From: Homalodisca vitripennis
Taxonomy: Eukaryota; Arthropoda; Insecta; Hemiptera; Cicadellidae
Length of the DNA: 64,000 nt
Assembly (NCBI RefSeq): GCF_021130785.1
Contig: NC_060209.1
Span: 19,615,501-19,679,500 of the forward strand
Reading direction: 5' to 3'
This document shows positions 25,321-36,207 of this stretch, in pieces. The notes under the pieces were generated by a model. That model saw only the letters and a program-made list of their open reading frames with translations. It was not told where the DNA came from and ran no database searches. Numbering within the stretch: the first letter of the stretch is position 1; every line of letters starts with the position of its first letter. The position numbers were made by a program, and so were the translations under genes.

Positions 25321-26761
25321 GGCTTTTCATTGTAGATGCATCTTCTTTATTAGCTTTGTATTATAACATAACTTTAAAAATCAAGACCCAGTAATTAAGT
25401 TATTTTTGCAAGCAAATCAGACCCACATTATTATAATTTGTTTAGATTAATGAGCAATTGCTCGTAGTTAAATAAACTGCACTTGTTTTATGAACAAAAT
25501 TAATTAAAACGTTTATAATTTTATAAATTTTGATACGAAAATTATTTTTAAATTCAAAAATTGGTTATTTGGTATTTTTGATTCCCAAATAGCTTCGTAG
25601 TTAGGACTGAAAACGAAAGAGTTCTGCATCAAATTTACCAATATAATGTCAGCAATTAGAGATTTAGTTTTTTGTATAGATATTTGGAATCAAATATCTT
25701 TTTTAATAAAATTCTTTGCACTATAAAACATGAGTCAAAGATAATGCAGTCTTTAACTATGCACTATGGTGGCAATACATGTAGCCATGGCTAATCCAAA
25801 TAGACCATCACTTAATAATAATTAGTATACGAGTTCAAATTTTTCTAACAAGTAAGTTCACACTCATTTATATTACAATTTGATTTTAAATTACTTGTTT
25901 AGAGATATATAAGAATTTGGTGACTCTAGTTGAGATCAGTTCATAAGTCAGTATATTAGGTATGTAACAAAGAAATTTTAAGGAAAATTTCCTATTGGGG
26001 GGGACTTTGTGAAAACATTACAATAATGCCTTGCTTTAAAATTCCAATTTAATGGGAGTTTTGAAAATGTGTAATTATAAGTAATTACGTTTAGGGAGCT
26101 CTTAAATTGCTTAACAATATGAGTACTAAATGAGAAATGCACTCTACTTTAAAATGCGTAAATCATTGTCTAATTTAATATCAGTAAACTTGTAATAAAT
26201 CTAATAAACGAACTCAGCTAAGAGCTAATTAGTGGAATATATCCTGACAGAAAGGATAATGGGATACTAAAATTACATTTACAGGATGGAGAAGTAAGAC
26301 GCGCGAAGCTGCCACAGACAAAGAGGATAAACAGTTTAACAATACACAGAGAGCCGTCATCAAGTTTCCACGCTGAGCCTGTTATTATCCTTATCCGGCG
26401 AAGTGGTGTTAAAAAGTTATGGCTGCCACTATCTCTACTGTTATCAACTTTTTCATACGAGTGTGTTTTTTGTTTAATTTTGTCCTTCCTTTTAATATCC
26501 ATGTTAGAAAAATCTATTTACTTGTGAAGAAGAGAACTCGCATAATTTATTGGAAGTAATGGTAATCAAACCTGAATCTATTGCTATATTTTAACGTTTT
26601 GTAGTTGATTGTTGATTTAGCCCACGGGAATACATCTGTAGGCGTAGTAATTGTATAGCTGAAGAGAAAGAAATGTTTCTGTTATAAGAAATGTGTAGTT
26701 CTATAAGTTTAATTTCATTCATTCAAACACCATGTCCTTTCCATAACTGGTAAGTCACATA

Positions 26762-26795
<34 letters not shown>

Positions 26796-27149
26796 GAGAA
26801 ACCTCATATTGACTTTGTGTGAACAAAAGAAATAAGTTACCTAAATAATTATCATTTACGTGGTACTTACTACTTACTACTACATAGTAATTGTTACGGA
26901 AAATACCTTTTGGCTCACTGGTCTTTGCTAAGATTTTGGTAAATGTCTAAATAAATGTTTCAGTTTATAAGGTTGGTACACTACGTCACATGAACCAAAT
27001 GGTTCCATAAAACCCACAATTATGTAAATAAAACAATGAAACACACTAAGCTCCCATCTGCCGAGATTTTCTGACCCTATCTGGGTCCTGAATTTTGAAT
27101 TTCTCACACCACAAGAGCTCACAGGTTTCATCGAAATCTGACTTCTGGC
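25321..27149. other. AT-rich non-coding stretch
   Basis: Contains a 94-codon minus-strand ORF at 26,218-26,502 in a patch of more balanced composition. All three frames on both strands are partly open there and no domain is recognised. A 30-base AT microsatellite lies at 26,764-26,793. Confidence 0.5.
26764..26793. repeat. (AT)15 microsatellite
   Basis: Uninterrupted AT dinucleotide run of 30 bases. Confidence 0.95.
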
Positions 27150-27770
27150 AGGTCCCTGCCTCTAACACGTCATGGTTTCTGGGAACTTCAGCCTGTAAAC
27201 GTTAATGATATCTGAGAAGTCCTGGGTTTAGGCGGTTCCTGGCATTTGGGATTTTTTAGATTCTAAGATCTCCCGGATTTTACCATGCCCCGGCCTCCAG
27301 CAATTTAGGATCTTATAGTCCCAGGAAAATTATATCTTTTGGCAGCCTCAGGTCTCTGGCAGCTACCAACCTGATCTTGGCCATTGAGAGCTCTCACCCT
27401 CCAGGTTCTACCGACCTCTGGAAAGCCTCGGCCAGTGGAACCTCTCAGCCTCTGTGGCAACTGACTTTGGGGTCTCCCAGCCTCTGAAAAGCCCCAGCCT
27501 TTGTAAGCTCCCAGACTCGTGAAAACCCCGGTCTCTACCAGACACTAATCTGTCACCTCGGCAGCCTCAGGCCTCTGGTAGTTCCCAGCCTCTGTCACCT
27601 CTCGGTCCTTGAGGGCTCTCAACCTCTAGGAACTATTAGGCTCTAGAACTTCCCAGCATTTGGTGTCTCCCGAGCTCTTATAGGCCCTGACCTTTTCTAG
27701 GAGTCAAGCCTATTCTACGATGTACCAACTTCTGACATGTCTTTGACAGCTTTTAGACATGTAGAGCTTT
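27150..27770 (+). repeat. Degenerate ~20-bp minisatellite, CT/GG-rich
   Basis: About 600 bases built from variants of one ~20-base phrase around CCTCTGGNAGCTCCCAG: examples are GGTCTCTGGCAGCTACCAAC, GCCTCTGTGGCAACTGAC, GCCTCTGAAAAGCCCCAG, GCCTTTGTAAGCTCCCAG and GCCTCTGGTAGTTCCCAG. It is clearly GC-richer than everything around it and has a strand bias (C+T rich on this strand). Units are 60-85% similar by eye, so the array is old. Frames are closed by stops, so it is not a coding repeat. Confidence 0.8.
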
Positions 27771-28009
27771 TCTCTGCTTACTTTCCGCAAATATAAATTA
27801 TGTATCATAATTAATTACAGAATACGATTTTGCTCCTATTTCTCCATGTCATGGAATAAAAGGTACCGTAAATGCAAGCTTGGTTTATATTCATCATATT
27901 AAACGTACATCTGGTTAAGCTCGATTCAATCACAATGGGTTCAGAGTAAGTGTATACATAATACACTAAGACTCCTTCTCAGAAGACACTTAAGACCCAA
28001 TCCTTGGTT

Positions 28010-28430
28010 GACATATAAAACATAAAACGTGCGTGCCAATTTTAGATCGTTTGCCCTAAAGATTGTGGGCTATCCTTATTTATTATTTGTTTTATAGAAT
28101 ATTGAAGCCAATTTTGGCTTAAACCCAACCTACCATAAGGTGTTCAGAATAATCTTCCTTATTATGGAATTGATCTTAGTGCTTAGTGCATTTGTCTTAG
28201 GGCATAAAATGCTCTGATGAGTCATTCTTGGTTAAAATGTATCATATAGAACGTTCGTGCGAATTATGGTTAAATCCAACCACAAGGTGTTTATATCGTT
28301 TATGCATAGACGGTTTTGGCCTAAGGGCTTGCTGCAAATCCGGTTATGAGCCATCGTTAGTTATTACTTGCCCTACAGAACATTCATGTCAATATTGGTT
28401 GAAAATTGTTCATTTACAAGGCCTTTAACA
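28010..28430 (+). repeat. Degenerate tandem repeat, unit ~130-150 bp
   Basis: The phrase 'ATAGAACGTTCGTGCGAATTATGG' recurs in variant form at about 28,022 (AAACGTGCGTGCCAATTTTAG), 28,096 (AGAATATTGAAGCCAATTTT), 28,246 (AGAACGTTCGTGCGAATTAT) and 28,377 (AGAACATTCATGTCAATATT). Each is followed in most units by a TTAAANCCAACC...AAGGTGTT segment. The unit length varies (74, 150, 131), so some units are truncated. Confidence 0.5.
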
Positions 28431-29639
28431 TAATTAATATATAAAATAGTTTGAACCTTAGAACTCTTATTAAATTCAAATTTTAATAAATTCAACCTAA
28501 CCAAAACAAAATATGACTATTATATCAGTTGTGTATAGAAAAACATTAAATCCTGGAACTCTGCTCCCGTAGGTCAGATTTTCCTCAAAAAAATAAACTT
28601 AGCCTTGCCAGTCACTTTCAGAATGCTCATAAAAAATTTATTTAAAATTGAAATTATCCATTTGAGAACATATTTACAACATATTTGAGAACATATTAAG
28701 AAAATCGCCTCAAAATACTTCAAATCTTCCGTATTTGAAATGGTTACAGAGAATAAAAAGGTCACTCTGCACTAATATGTCCAACATTTAGCCACCGTGA
28801 AATAAAATACCACTCGGCAATTTCTATGGTAACAGATACCACTCACTCGTATATTATTGGTAGCCATTTCCTGTTACCTATTGATGTACCTCAATATACT
28901 TACAGCACTGTACACGTGGCACTATCCATCTGGAATACTAAATTCCAAGCTTCATTACATTTTTAACTACCACTACTGTTGATATTACTAGTGATGGTTT
29001 GTGTTCTGATTCTTCTTCTGTTTCGGTAAAAATTTAAAATTAAAGATTGTTCGACAGGTACTAGTACAGTACCAAGACATTACCTTGTTCATAGCAACTG
29101 TCATAACATTGTAATGTACATGATATAATATAAATACCCCAGAATTTCTGTAATTTGAACAAGAAAGGTGTTACTCATTGCTAAAAATTAACAATATGAA
29201 TTTCTAACAATATTAACGATGCTTCAGTTTACAAAGCACTGTGGGTAAATAACGCAATGGCTATAGTCAATATAAACGGAATTCTTAATCAATAAATTGT
29301 GTTATAAGAGCATTAAATGCTAATAGACCGGATTCACAAGTTTAAAATATCGCTTTAAACTAATCCCGCATAGGTGAAGTCAATTACAAGTAAGTAACAA
29401 TTGTAAGGCGTGTATTTTGTTTTGAAAATCAAATATCTTTTGATTAAACATAACAGAGAAATAAAGAAAAACTTATAAACAACAAGGAAGGCCTTATTGA
29501 AAATGCAAGTCTTCTTTCTTCTCTATTTATTAAAAACTCATACTGAATTCTTATCTAATTTTTGTAATCTAATTTATCTAATCTGAATTTCCAACATTTT
29601 TCTATTTGCATATTTACACCATATGGTAGTTTAATATTA

Positions 29640-29755
29640 ATTATAATAACAATAATGTAAACATTTATTTGTAGTGTCGATGATGAAACCTTTGGTATGG
29701 AAAGGCCTCGTCCGAACAATAAACCATTAGGAAAAGTATTGTTTTTATTAACATT
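29640..29755 (+). repeat. Dispersed retroelement tail-like repeat, copy 1
   Basis: Matches 55,701-55,825 in order: AATTATAATAACAATAATGTAAACATTT / AATTATTATTATAAAAATGTAAACATTT, then GATGATGAAACCTTTGG / GATGATGGAAATCTTTGA, GAAAGGCCTCGTCCGAACAATAAA / GAAAGGCCTTTGCACAAAATAAA and AAAAGTATTGTTTT / AAAATGTTGTATT. The 'GATGATGG ... GAAAGGCC ... AATAAA' layout is common just before the 3' ends of insect non-LTR and Penelope-like elements; assignment is an inference. Confidence 0.5.
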
Positions 29756-30533
29756 AAAAGTTTTCCAATTTTTCCAAGAATCTTCATTAATCTTTATTTC
29801 ATTACTATTACAAATTTCTTAATTAATTCTCTTTTCTCCATCATGCAGGATAATAGTGCAATGTTAACAAGTTATCTGGTGGCAATATCCAACTGTTAAC
29901 TGTTTCCTGTGTCATTGTTGAATTTAATTGCAAACTAATTCTGTTTCATCTTCAACAAGACACTCTCGTTCCAGCCTTGAAGGAAGTCAGACTTAATATA
30001 TCTTAGTTGTATATTTCCACAAATTAGATTTTTCTGCAAATCAGGGAAATCTTCCCCACAAATAACATGCCAGATTCGGACACTTTGGAATATCAACACC
30101 TGGTATAAGATGTGGGAATTATATGAATATGAAACTGATAGTAATGGGACTAACTATATTTAATATATTACCTTGTTACATTTCTAGAAGAAAAACTCAA
30201 TAGTCTAAAATCTGGATTCTCTTGCCGAAATAAATTTTTATTCCACTTAACCTGTTTCATATATGGAAGAATGACAACAAACCTAAATTTTTAAATCTGT
30301 TCTAATATATAGAAAACCACATTGCAATAGGTCACCCGCTATGGCATATTCACATTGATCAAACGTAAATTAACCTGAAAATAATTTATATAAACTGTTC
30401 ATTTCCTTTTTAGCTATCTTGAAGTCTTCTCTTAAATTAATCATCTCATTGTTCTATTGTAATTTATTATTCAAACTGATATATTTATACGGGTTTACTT
30501 AATTTATAATTGCGTTAAATGAGTTTGAATTAT

Positions 30534-30728
30534 TCATAAATATTTGTTTATTGAACATAAACATAATATGCCACTAAGAATGTTTTTGTGAATTAAATTT
30601 AAGACAGGGATAGAATCGGTAAGTGCGTTCTTACTCCCACGTGGAGCTATTTGACAGAGCTCTACGATCATGGGTATATCTTTGTGAATCCGTGAGTACC
30701 AATCACATAGTGCACGGATAGTATCCAT
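30534..30728 (-). other. Unrecognised 64-codon ORF
   Basis: Minus-strand frame starting MDTIRALCDWYSRIHKD with a purine at -3 and G at +4. Composition is more protein-like than most short ORFs here (charged and aromatic residues well mixed). It ends in a lysine-tyrosine-leucine tail next to an AATAAA-type signal (in the TTCAATAAACAAAT stretch). No domain recognised. It might be a decayed exon or a chance ORF. Confidence 0.2.
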
Positions 30729-30886
30729 GATAAATAGGAATTGTATCGCAAGGGTATACGAGGAAGACGTGAGTGATTTCCAATCAGCTGATTGTGTAGT
30801 AATGTAAACTTTGTGTGTAGCTCTTCACTTGCTCTGTGTGTATTTTCATAACGTTTCTTTAGTAATTGTTCCCTAAATTACTGTAA

Positions 30887-30946
30887 ATGGCTGAAGGTCA
30901 TCGTAGAATTTCATTAAATGTTATTATTATATCAAATAGTAGGTAA
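30887..30946 (+). other. Possible short first exon (ATG to splice donor)
   Basis: ATGGCTGAAGG in a fair start context (AAA before, GC after) opens a 19-codon frame that reaches AGTAG|GTAAAC, an acceptable splice donor, exactly where the frame would close. The interval between this ATG and the opposite-strand ORF at 30,728 carries CCAATCAGCTGATTG (about 30,780) and could in principle be a divergent promoter. No downstream acceptor or second exon could be recognised, so this is speculative. Confidence 0.15.
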
Positions 30947-31920
30947 ACAGCCTTGTGTCGTATAAGTTTTATCTTGAAGATTAATTTGAAATGTTTTAAT
31001 CATTTATAAGTACTTAATTAAAAAGATATACAAAATATAAGATTGTGGATATCTGGATTGTGGATTGTGTTACATAGATAATAACGTAACTTGAACGAAC
31101 TACGCGGCATATCCAGAAAGTAGGTATACTGAGTCTTTCACAGCCGAAAAGGTTATTTTTCATCATGTTGGCTACACTGTCGTATAACCTGTCCGCAACG
31201 AGAGCAGTTCGAAGTCAGTACGTTGAGAATCGTCGATACAAAAATCCGTTCCGGGGAAAATATCACCTCCCGCCGAGTGAGAAAAACGTGGTATCATCCG
31301 TTATCTCGGTTAGAGTTCGGAAAGGGAAAACCTCTGGTTGAGATTTAAAAAACGCATTCAAATTCTTTAATTGGAGGTTTTCCACCCTCATATATATCAA
31401 TAAAAAATATTCGTTTTCTAAAGAAAATATGTCTGAAACTAATACGACAATTTCTGTATCTATTTTATATTTACAAAGTAACACTAGATCTTATTTCAGG
31501 TGTAATTTGAATGCAAAGATTTAAAGCCTGTAGCTCAGTTAAATTTTCATTTGTCCTTCGCACAGAGAGTCAGTCAGTGAGAAAAGAAACTTTGTACAGC
31601 CCCCATCAGACAGATGAGAAATTGTAACATCCTACTGAATAATAGGTTTCAATGACGCTCAGCCAAATCCCACAAATAGCCATACGCCATCACCAAACAC
31701 ATACTTGTATATGTATACTAGAAAGAGGCAAGATTTAGTGATATACAAAATTTTAAGTCCATTTTTCGATTCATACTTTTCGATATTCAGAGCAGATAGA
31801 CATTATAGGAACTTTGCCAAAACCCTTCAGAGTTCAGTTCTATTCATCCTCGAGATACTACGCTGAATTATAGGACCCTCGTGGTGGACAAAACCCATCT
31901 TGGACTATACATATATACAT

Positions 31921-31924
<4 letters not shown>

Positions 31925-31969
<45 letters not shown>
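31925..31969. repeat. (AT)n microsatellite, about 45 bases
   Basis: Uninterrupted AT run preceded by an imperfect ATACATACAC stretch. Confidence 0.95.
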
Positions 31970-31972
<3 letters not shown>

Positions 31973-32940
31973 CATATTGTATATTATGTACAAATACGCG
32001 TAAAAACAATATAACAGAATATTGAAGGACCCAATAAGCGGTGCGAAAGTCCGTTGCTGTCATAGTTACCCATAAAACAATGTAGAAAGTTCACTCAGGC
32101 CCATTTAAATCCCATGTAATGACATGCATTAACATCGAGTTTGATGTTATCTGTAAAGTGATATGAAAATTTCATGTCTATACGTCAAAAATTTTATTGT
32201 TTCAGCTCCTCGAGTCCAAATAATGCTCGCCAGTTCACGAATAATAAATTTGTTATTGTTATAAGTTTTATAATCCATATTTTATATCATTAAATATATG
32301 GTGTGCAATATGAAGATCATACTATGCAACACTGTATAATACAAACAATGAAACAACAAATGCAAATGCTGTGTGTGCCTGATCGGGTGCGCCCTAGGGG
32401 GAAACGTTGCTATGCATTTAATTGTAGCGTTTTTATTGTTTCTCTGTCTTCGTGGTCGGGCGCACAATTTCCAAAATTTTAAAGTAAATAAATTTTTATA
32501 TGTACCCCTTGGGTTACGCGGTGAAAAATTTAAAAAAAACCTTAAAATAATTGTTTTTGTGCAAAATTTCAAAGCCTACATACCTGTATCGTTATACTTA
32601 TATGTTTGAAGTAAAAACCGATTACGGTTTAATGCATATATGATAGAAAAATTCGACGGTAAAGCCTGGTAAAGTCTGGAAAAACGCTGACGTTGTCAAC
32701 GTGTTAAAGATATATTTGTAACATTTAAGCGTGTATAATATGTTGTACTACATTACGTATAGTCTAAGGAGACATCAGATTAGTATTGTAAAGTGTATCG
32801 TTTAAGTAATTAATCAGTTCACGGATAAAGGTAGCAGCACCGGTAATGTGTTTATTTATTATGTTTAATTGTTCTATTACTTGTTGTTTCATTCAGCTGT
32901 TTTGTTGTCGTTATTTAGGTATTTTTTATTTTTGTTGCTT

Positions 32941-33100
32941 GCATTATGTTCCGTTGTTATTTATAACCGAGTAATTGGGATTGGGTAACGTGTGTTCGGG
33001 TTTGTGTGCCCAGACCGGTATCCAGCCCTATTGTATTCTGGAATTTCCTGAATTTAAGTAATTTGTTTCTTGTTATTTCTATTTATATTTTATTGTTATT

Positions 33101-33153
<53 letters not shown>

Positions 33154-33523
33154 TTATTTATACTTATTTATTTATTTGATAATTCGTATATTTAAATTTC
33201 TTATTTCTTGGTCATTGTTATTTAATTTTCTATTATATTTAAATTTAATATTGAATAATATTGGTAATATTGGCTCGTGTATAGTTGTACTATGCTATTT
33301 GTAATTGCTCATAAAAATTTAAAAAAGATGAAATTAAGAACATTTGTGAATTGTGTTAGTTGTATAAAAGAATAGCTACATAGCATAAATCACATGCCAA
33401 CTGATTGTTTCTTAAGTATGTTTTAGTATAAAAATTATTCCGCGCGAGTTCAACAGAACTCATGGAATATGTATGTCTTTCTATATTACAAGAAAATAAA
33501 CGTTTTTGAACTTGAACTTGAAC
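32941..33523 (+). mobile_element. 3' tail of a LINE ending in (TTGAAC)3
   Basis: The segment ends AAAATAAACGTTT followed by three perfect TTGAAC units (33,506-33,523). A short oligonucleotide repeat straight after a poly(A)-type signal is the usual 3' end of insect non-LTR elements of the Jockey/CR1/I group. The preceding ~500 bases have no coding remnant, so only the 3' UTR survives. The left edge is a guess. Confidence 0.45.
33109..33149. repeat. (TA)n microsatellite, about 41 bases
   Basis: TA run followed by TTTATTTATTTATAC. It sits inside the 3' region of the LINE tail described at 32,941-33,523 and may have grown from that element's T/A-rich UTR. Confidence 0.95.
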
Positions 33524-33732
33524 TGCTTTGTGATACACAATGAAGCTGTGACTAAGTACATAAACAGCCCTATCTGTCTCAGGTAACTAACAGTTATTGT
33601 GTGTCTGCAAGCCCTTGTCTCTCTGAATACATGAGATACTCGTGTGATGGATAGTCTGTGTGATTAGTAATTCAACAAAATAAATGGCAGAAATGTTTCC
33701 TATAATGAAATCATCCTTCAGGGATTAGATGA

Positions 33733-33735
<3 letters not shown>

Positions 33736-33829
<94 letters not shown>

Positions 33830-33872
33830 CCTCTCTCTCTTCTCTCTCCCTCAATATATATATATATATATA
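33736..33872. repeat. Long CT tract followed by a TA run
   Basis: About 115 bases of CT dinucleotides (33,736-33,851), pure up to about 33,824 and then interrupted by TCCT steps, followed by (TA)n at 33,854-33,872. On the minus strand it is GA-rich. The two overlapping Arg-Glu repeat ORFs here are products of this tract, not genes. Confidence 0.97.
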
Positions 33873-34657
33873 AAGTTTTACCACATCCCTTAACAAAAAA
33901 CAATGGAAGTACGATCTCTTTTAATTAGACACCATACAGTATTTTTTTAAAGAAATCCGCAAAATTAAAAATAAGTTGTAAAATTGTTTTTAACAAACGA
34001 ACAATCAGCCGTTAACAATCGTAAAAATTTGGAAAACCATATTTAGATCTGGATACGAGTTTTTGTTTTCTGACTCTCCGAAAGTATAGCTTGACACAGT
34101 ACTATTAGCCAATTATCTCGTTTTGTTCAGATTACTAGTACGTGGATATCACTTAGCTGATTGCTTCTGTATTTTGAAAGAATCTAGTGTATTGGGTGTA
34201 TTTTCTCTAATAATCCCATTGTTGAGTTGCCCAAAATGTCTACCTGCGTTTTAATAGTGTAAAACGACATATAAGTTACGAATTACACGTATATCTTTTA
34301 GCGTACTTCACTTTGTAGTGTATTAATGACATTGCTGATACTCATTACTTATTCAATTCAATATTATTTTTTTATTTACAAATAAAACCATTCAATAATA
34401 GATTTGATTGTTATGAAGTTATCCTCATTTAGTAGTGTGAGTAACGTGCTGTTTCTTTTAAAAGTGAAAGGGCTCAAAAAACATTCGATTTTACCAAAGT
34501 AGCCACATGTTTTCTGATTGAAGATGATGTACTACGATGACATAATCTTGTTTTAAAGTTGAAAAGATTTGATCATACAATTTTTATTATTAATCAACTT
34601 TACAATTTCACCTGTAAACATTAGGAATGAGAAGGTTTTCAAGATAGGAACATATTA
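33873..34657. other. AT-rich non-coding stretch
   Basis: Nothing gene-like or repetitive recognised. Confidence 0.6.
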
Positions 34658-35070
34658 AACAGTTGCTTGAACCAAAGGAAGACGGCAATGTTTAGGGTAA
34701 TGGCTCGAGGTAATTTAATGGGTTCATTTCACGTAATGCGTTCTGAAGTAGAACGTGAAACATGTTGGGGTAGTCTAAAGATGCGAACATCTGAAGCAGT
34801 TTGTTAAAAGTCAAAGGGAGATGGCGATGTTAAAGGTAATAGCTCGAGGTAATTTAATGGGCTCATTTCACGTAATGCGTTCTGAAGTAGAACGTGAAAC
34901 ATGTTGGGGTAGTCTAAAGATGCGAACATCTGAAGCAGTTTGTTAAAAGTCAAAGGGAGACGGCGATGTTAAAGGTAATGGCTCGAGGTAATTTAATGGG
35001 CTCATTTCACGTAATGCGTTCTGCAGTAGAACGTAGAACATGTTGGTGGAGTATAAAGATGAGAAGCTTA
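34658..35070 (+). repeat. 139-bp tandem repeat, three units
   Basis: ACGTAATGCG recurs at 34,731, 34,870 and 35,009, exactly 139 bases apart. Each unit runs from an AAGTCAAAGGGAGAYGGCGATG-type start through GGTAATGGCTCGAGGTAAT and CGTTCTGAAGTAGAACG to AAGATGCGAACATC. Unit 2 differs from units 1 and 3 at a handful of positions; unit 3 decays after GTAGAACG. Each unit holds an inverted repeat, CGTTCTGAAGTAGAACG (arms CGTTCT / AGAACG). Confidence 0.93.
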
Positions 35071-36207
35071 TTAAAAAATAAAGTTAAGTGATTATATAAA
35101 ATATTATGAAGTAGCTACGGTGTAATCTGAAGTATAACTTGTACTTGTTGTTCAAGCATGTTGTAGAGTACAGTTTTCAAATTTAATATTTCAAATTGAA
35201 TTGAAATATTCAGTTACTAGTCAGATGATCATTGAACTCACTGAGGAATACTTGCAATACTTTAGGAAGCAATTCCGGGAAGCTATGATCTCCTAGCTTG
35301 TGCTTAAGGCTACAATTATAAATTACCAACTTTTTAGAAAAACTAGCTGCTATCAAGACAATAATGACAAATCTTCAATAAAGTACAGGTCAACCTAACA
35401 TAGGCAACATACTTAAAAGTATCTCTGAGGCAAATCATTTTCTACTTTTTCTAAGGAATTTGGAAGTGTGAAATACTTTTGGTAGGGGCTGGACTTATAT
35501 TATGTATCGATTGTTTTCGATACTTCAACATTCTGTAAGACTTTTAAAATTATAAGAATGGAGTTTAAGCAATATTATTCCATTTTAAAAATTAATACTT
35601 TTGAACTTAAAATATCTATTTTATCCGGAAAAGATTTTATTCATTTAACTTAAAATACCAATTATTGTAAAATATACACTACAAAAATATATTTTAGAAA
35701 CTTGAACATTTTATATTAGTCTTGCCTGAATCTAGCTTTGAAAACCGCAATGGGAAATATGTTTTTAGAGGCTTCAAAGCAAAATTTAACTATTTTAAAT
35801 TACTGAAGGTTTTATATCAAATACTGGCTTAAAATGTAAATATGAACCTATATATAGTATTAATAATGTTAACTACAGTTAAATTTAATTGTAATGTTTT
35901 CCTATATTTGTATGAGAGGAATGAAATAGCCACTGAAAGTTATTTACTATGCGAAGTGAGAATATTCCTTTATGAGTCATGTAATAGGTTCTTACATTAT
36001 CAGGTTCTTAGAAGAAAAAAGTGTATTTATTGGGTTAACCGTCTTTCAGAAACGTTCTTCTGGTAACAATCATCTGGGGACTTTACGCGTGACGTTCAAA
36101 GAATAGTAATCAATTCTACATTTCCTTAAATAGCATTCGTTTTGAAATAATCAGTTAAGGAAAAGTTTTGATAATTAGATACACAGGCAAGCCGTCACCT
36201 GCAGCAT
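35071..36207. other. AT-rich non-coding stretch left of the duplicated block
   Basis: No gene recognised. The 74-codon ORF at 35,842-36,066 has no domain. Sequence here is not repeated at the left edge of copy B. Confidence 0.6.

Larger units (their letters stand above)
28431..32940. other. AT-rich non-coding stretch with a few weak coding hints
   Basis: No recognisable gene. Within it are a Penelope/LINE-like tail motif (29,640-29,755), two divergent short ORFs around 30,534-30,946, a less AT-rich patch at 31,090-31,310 and a 45-base AT microsatellite at 31,925-31,969. The overlapping ORFs at 32,282-32,609 lie on opposite strands of the same bases and have no recognised domain. Confidence 0.5.

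Noticed and set aside
26218..26502. 94-codon minus-strand ORF as a gene
   Set aside because: Several frames on both strands are open in this patch, no domain or splice edge is evident and there is no partner copy to test conservation. Recorded only as part of the non-coding stretch.
31090..31310. Mariner-like transposon terminus (ATCCAGAAAGTAGGT)
   Set aside because: Only one short motif resembles such termini. No matching inverted end or transposase fragment was found within several kilobases.
32282..32609. Overlapping 96- and 78-codon ORFs on opposite strands
   Set aside because: They cover the same bases on opposite strands, have no domain, and lie in AT-rich sequence without splice or promoter context.
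33711..33903. Two overlapping minus-strand ORFs encoding Arg-Glu repeats
   Set aside because: They are translations of the CT/GA dinucleotide tract in two frames; simple sequence, not genes.
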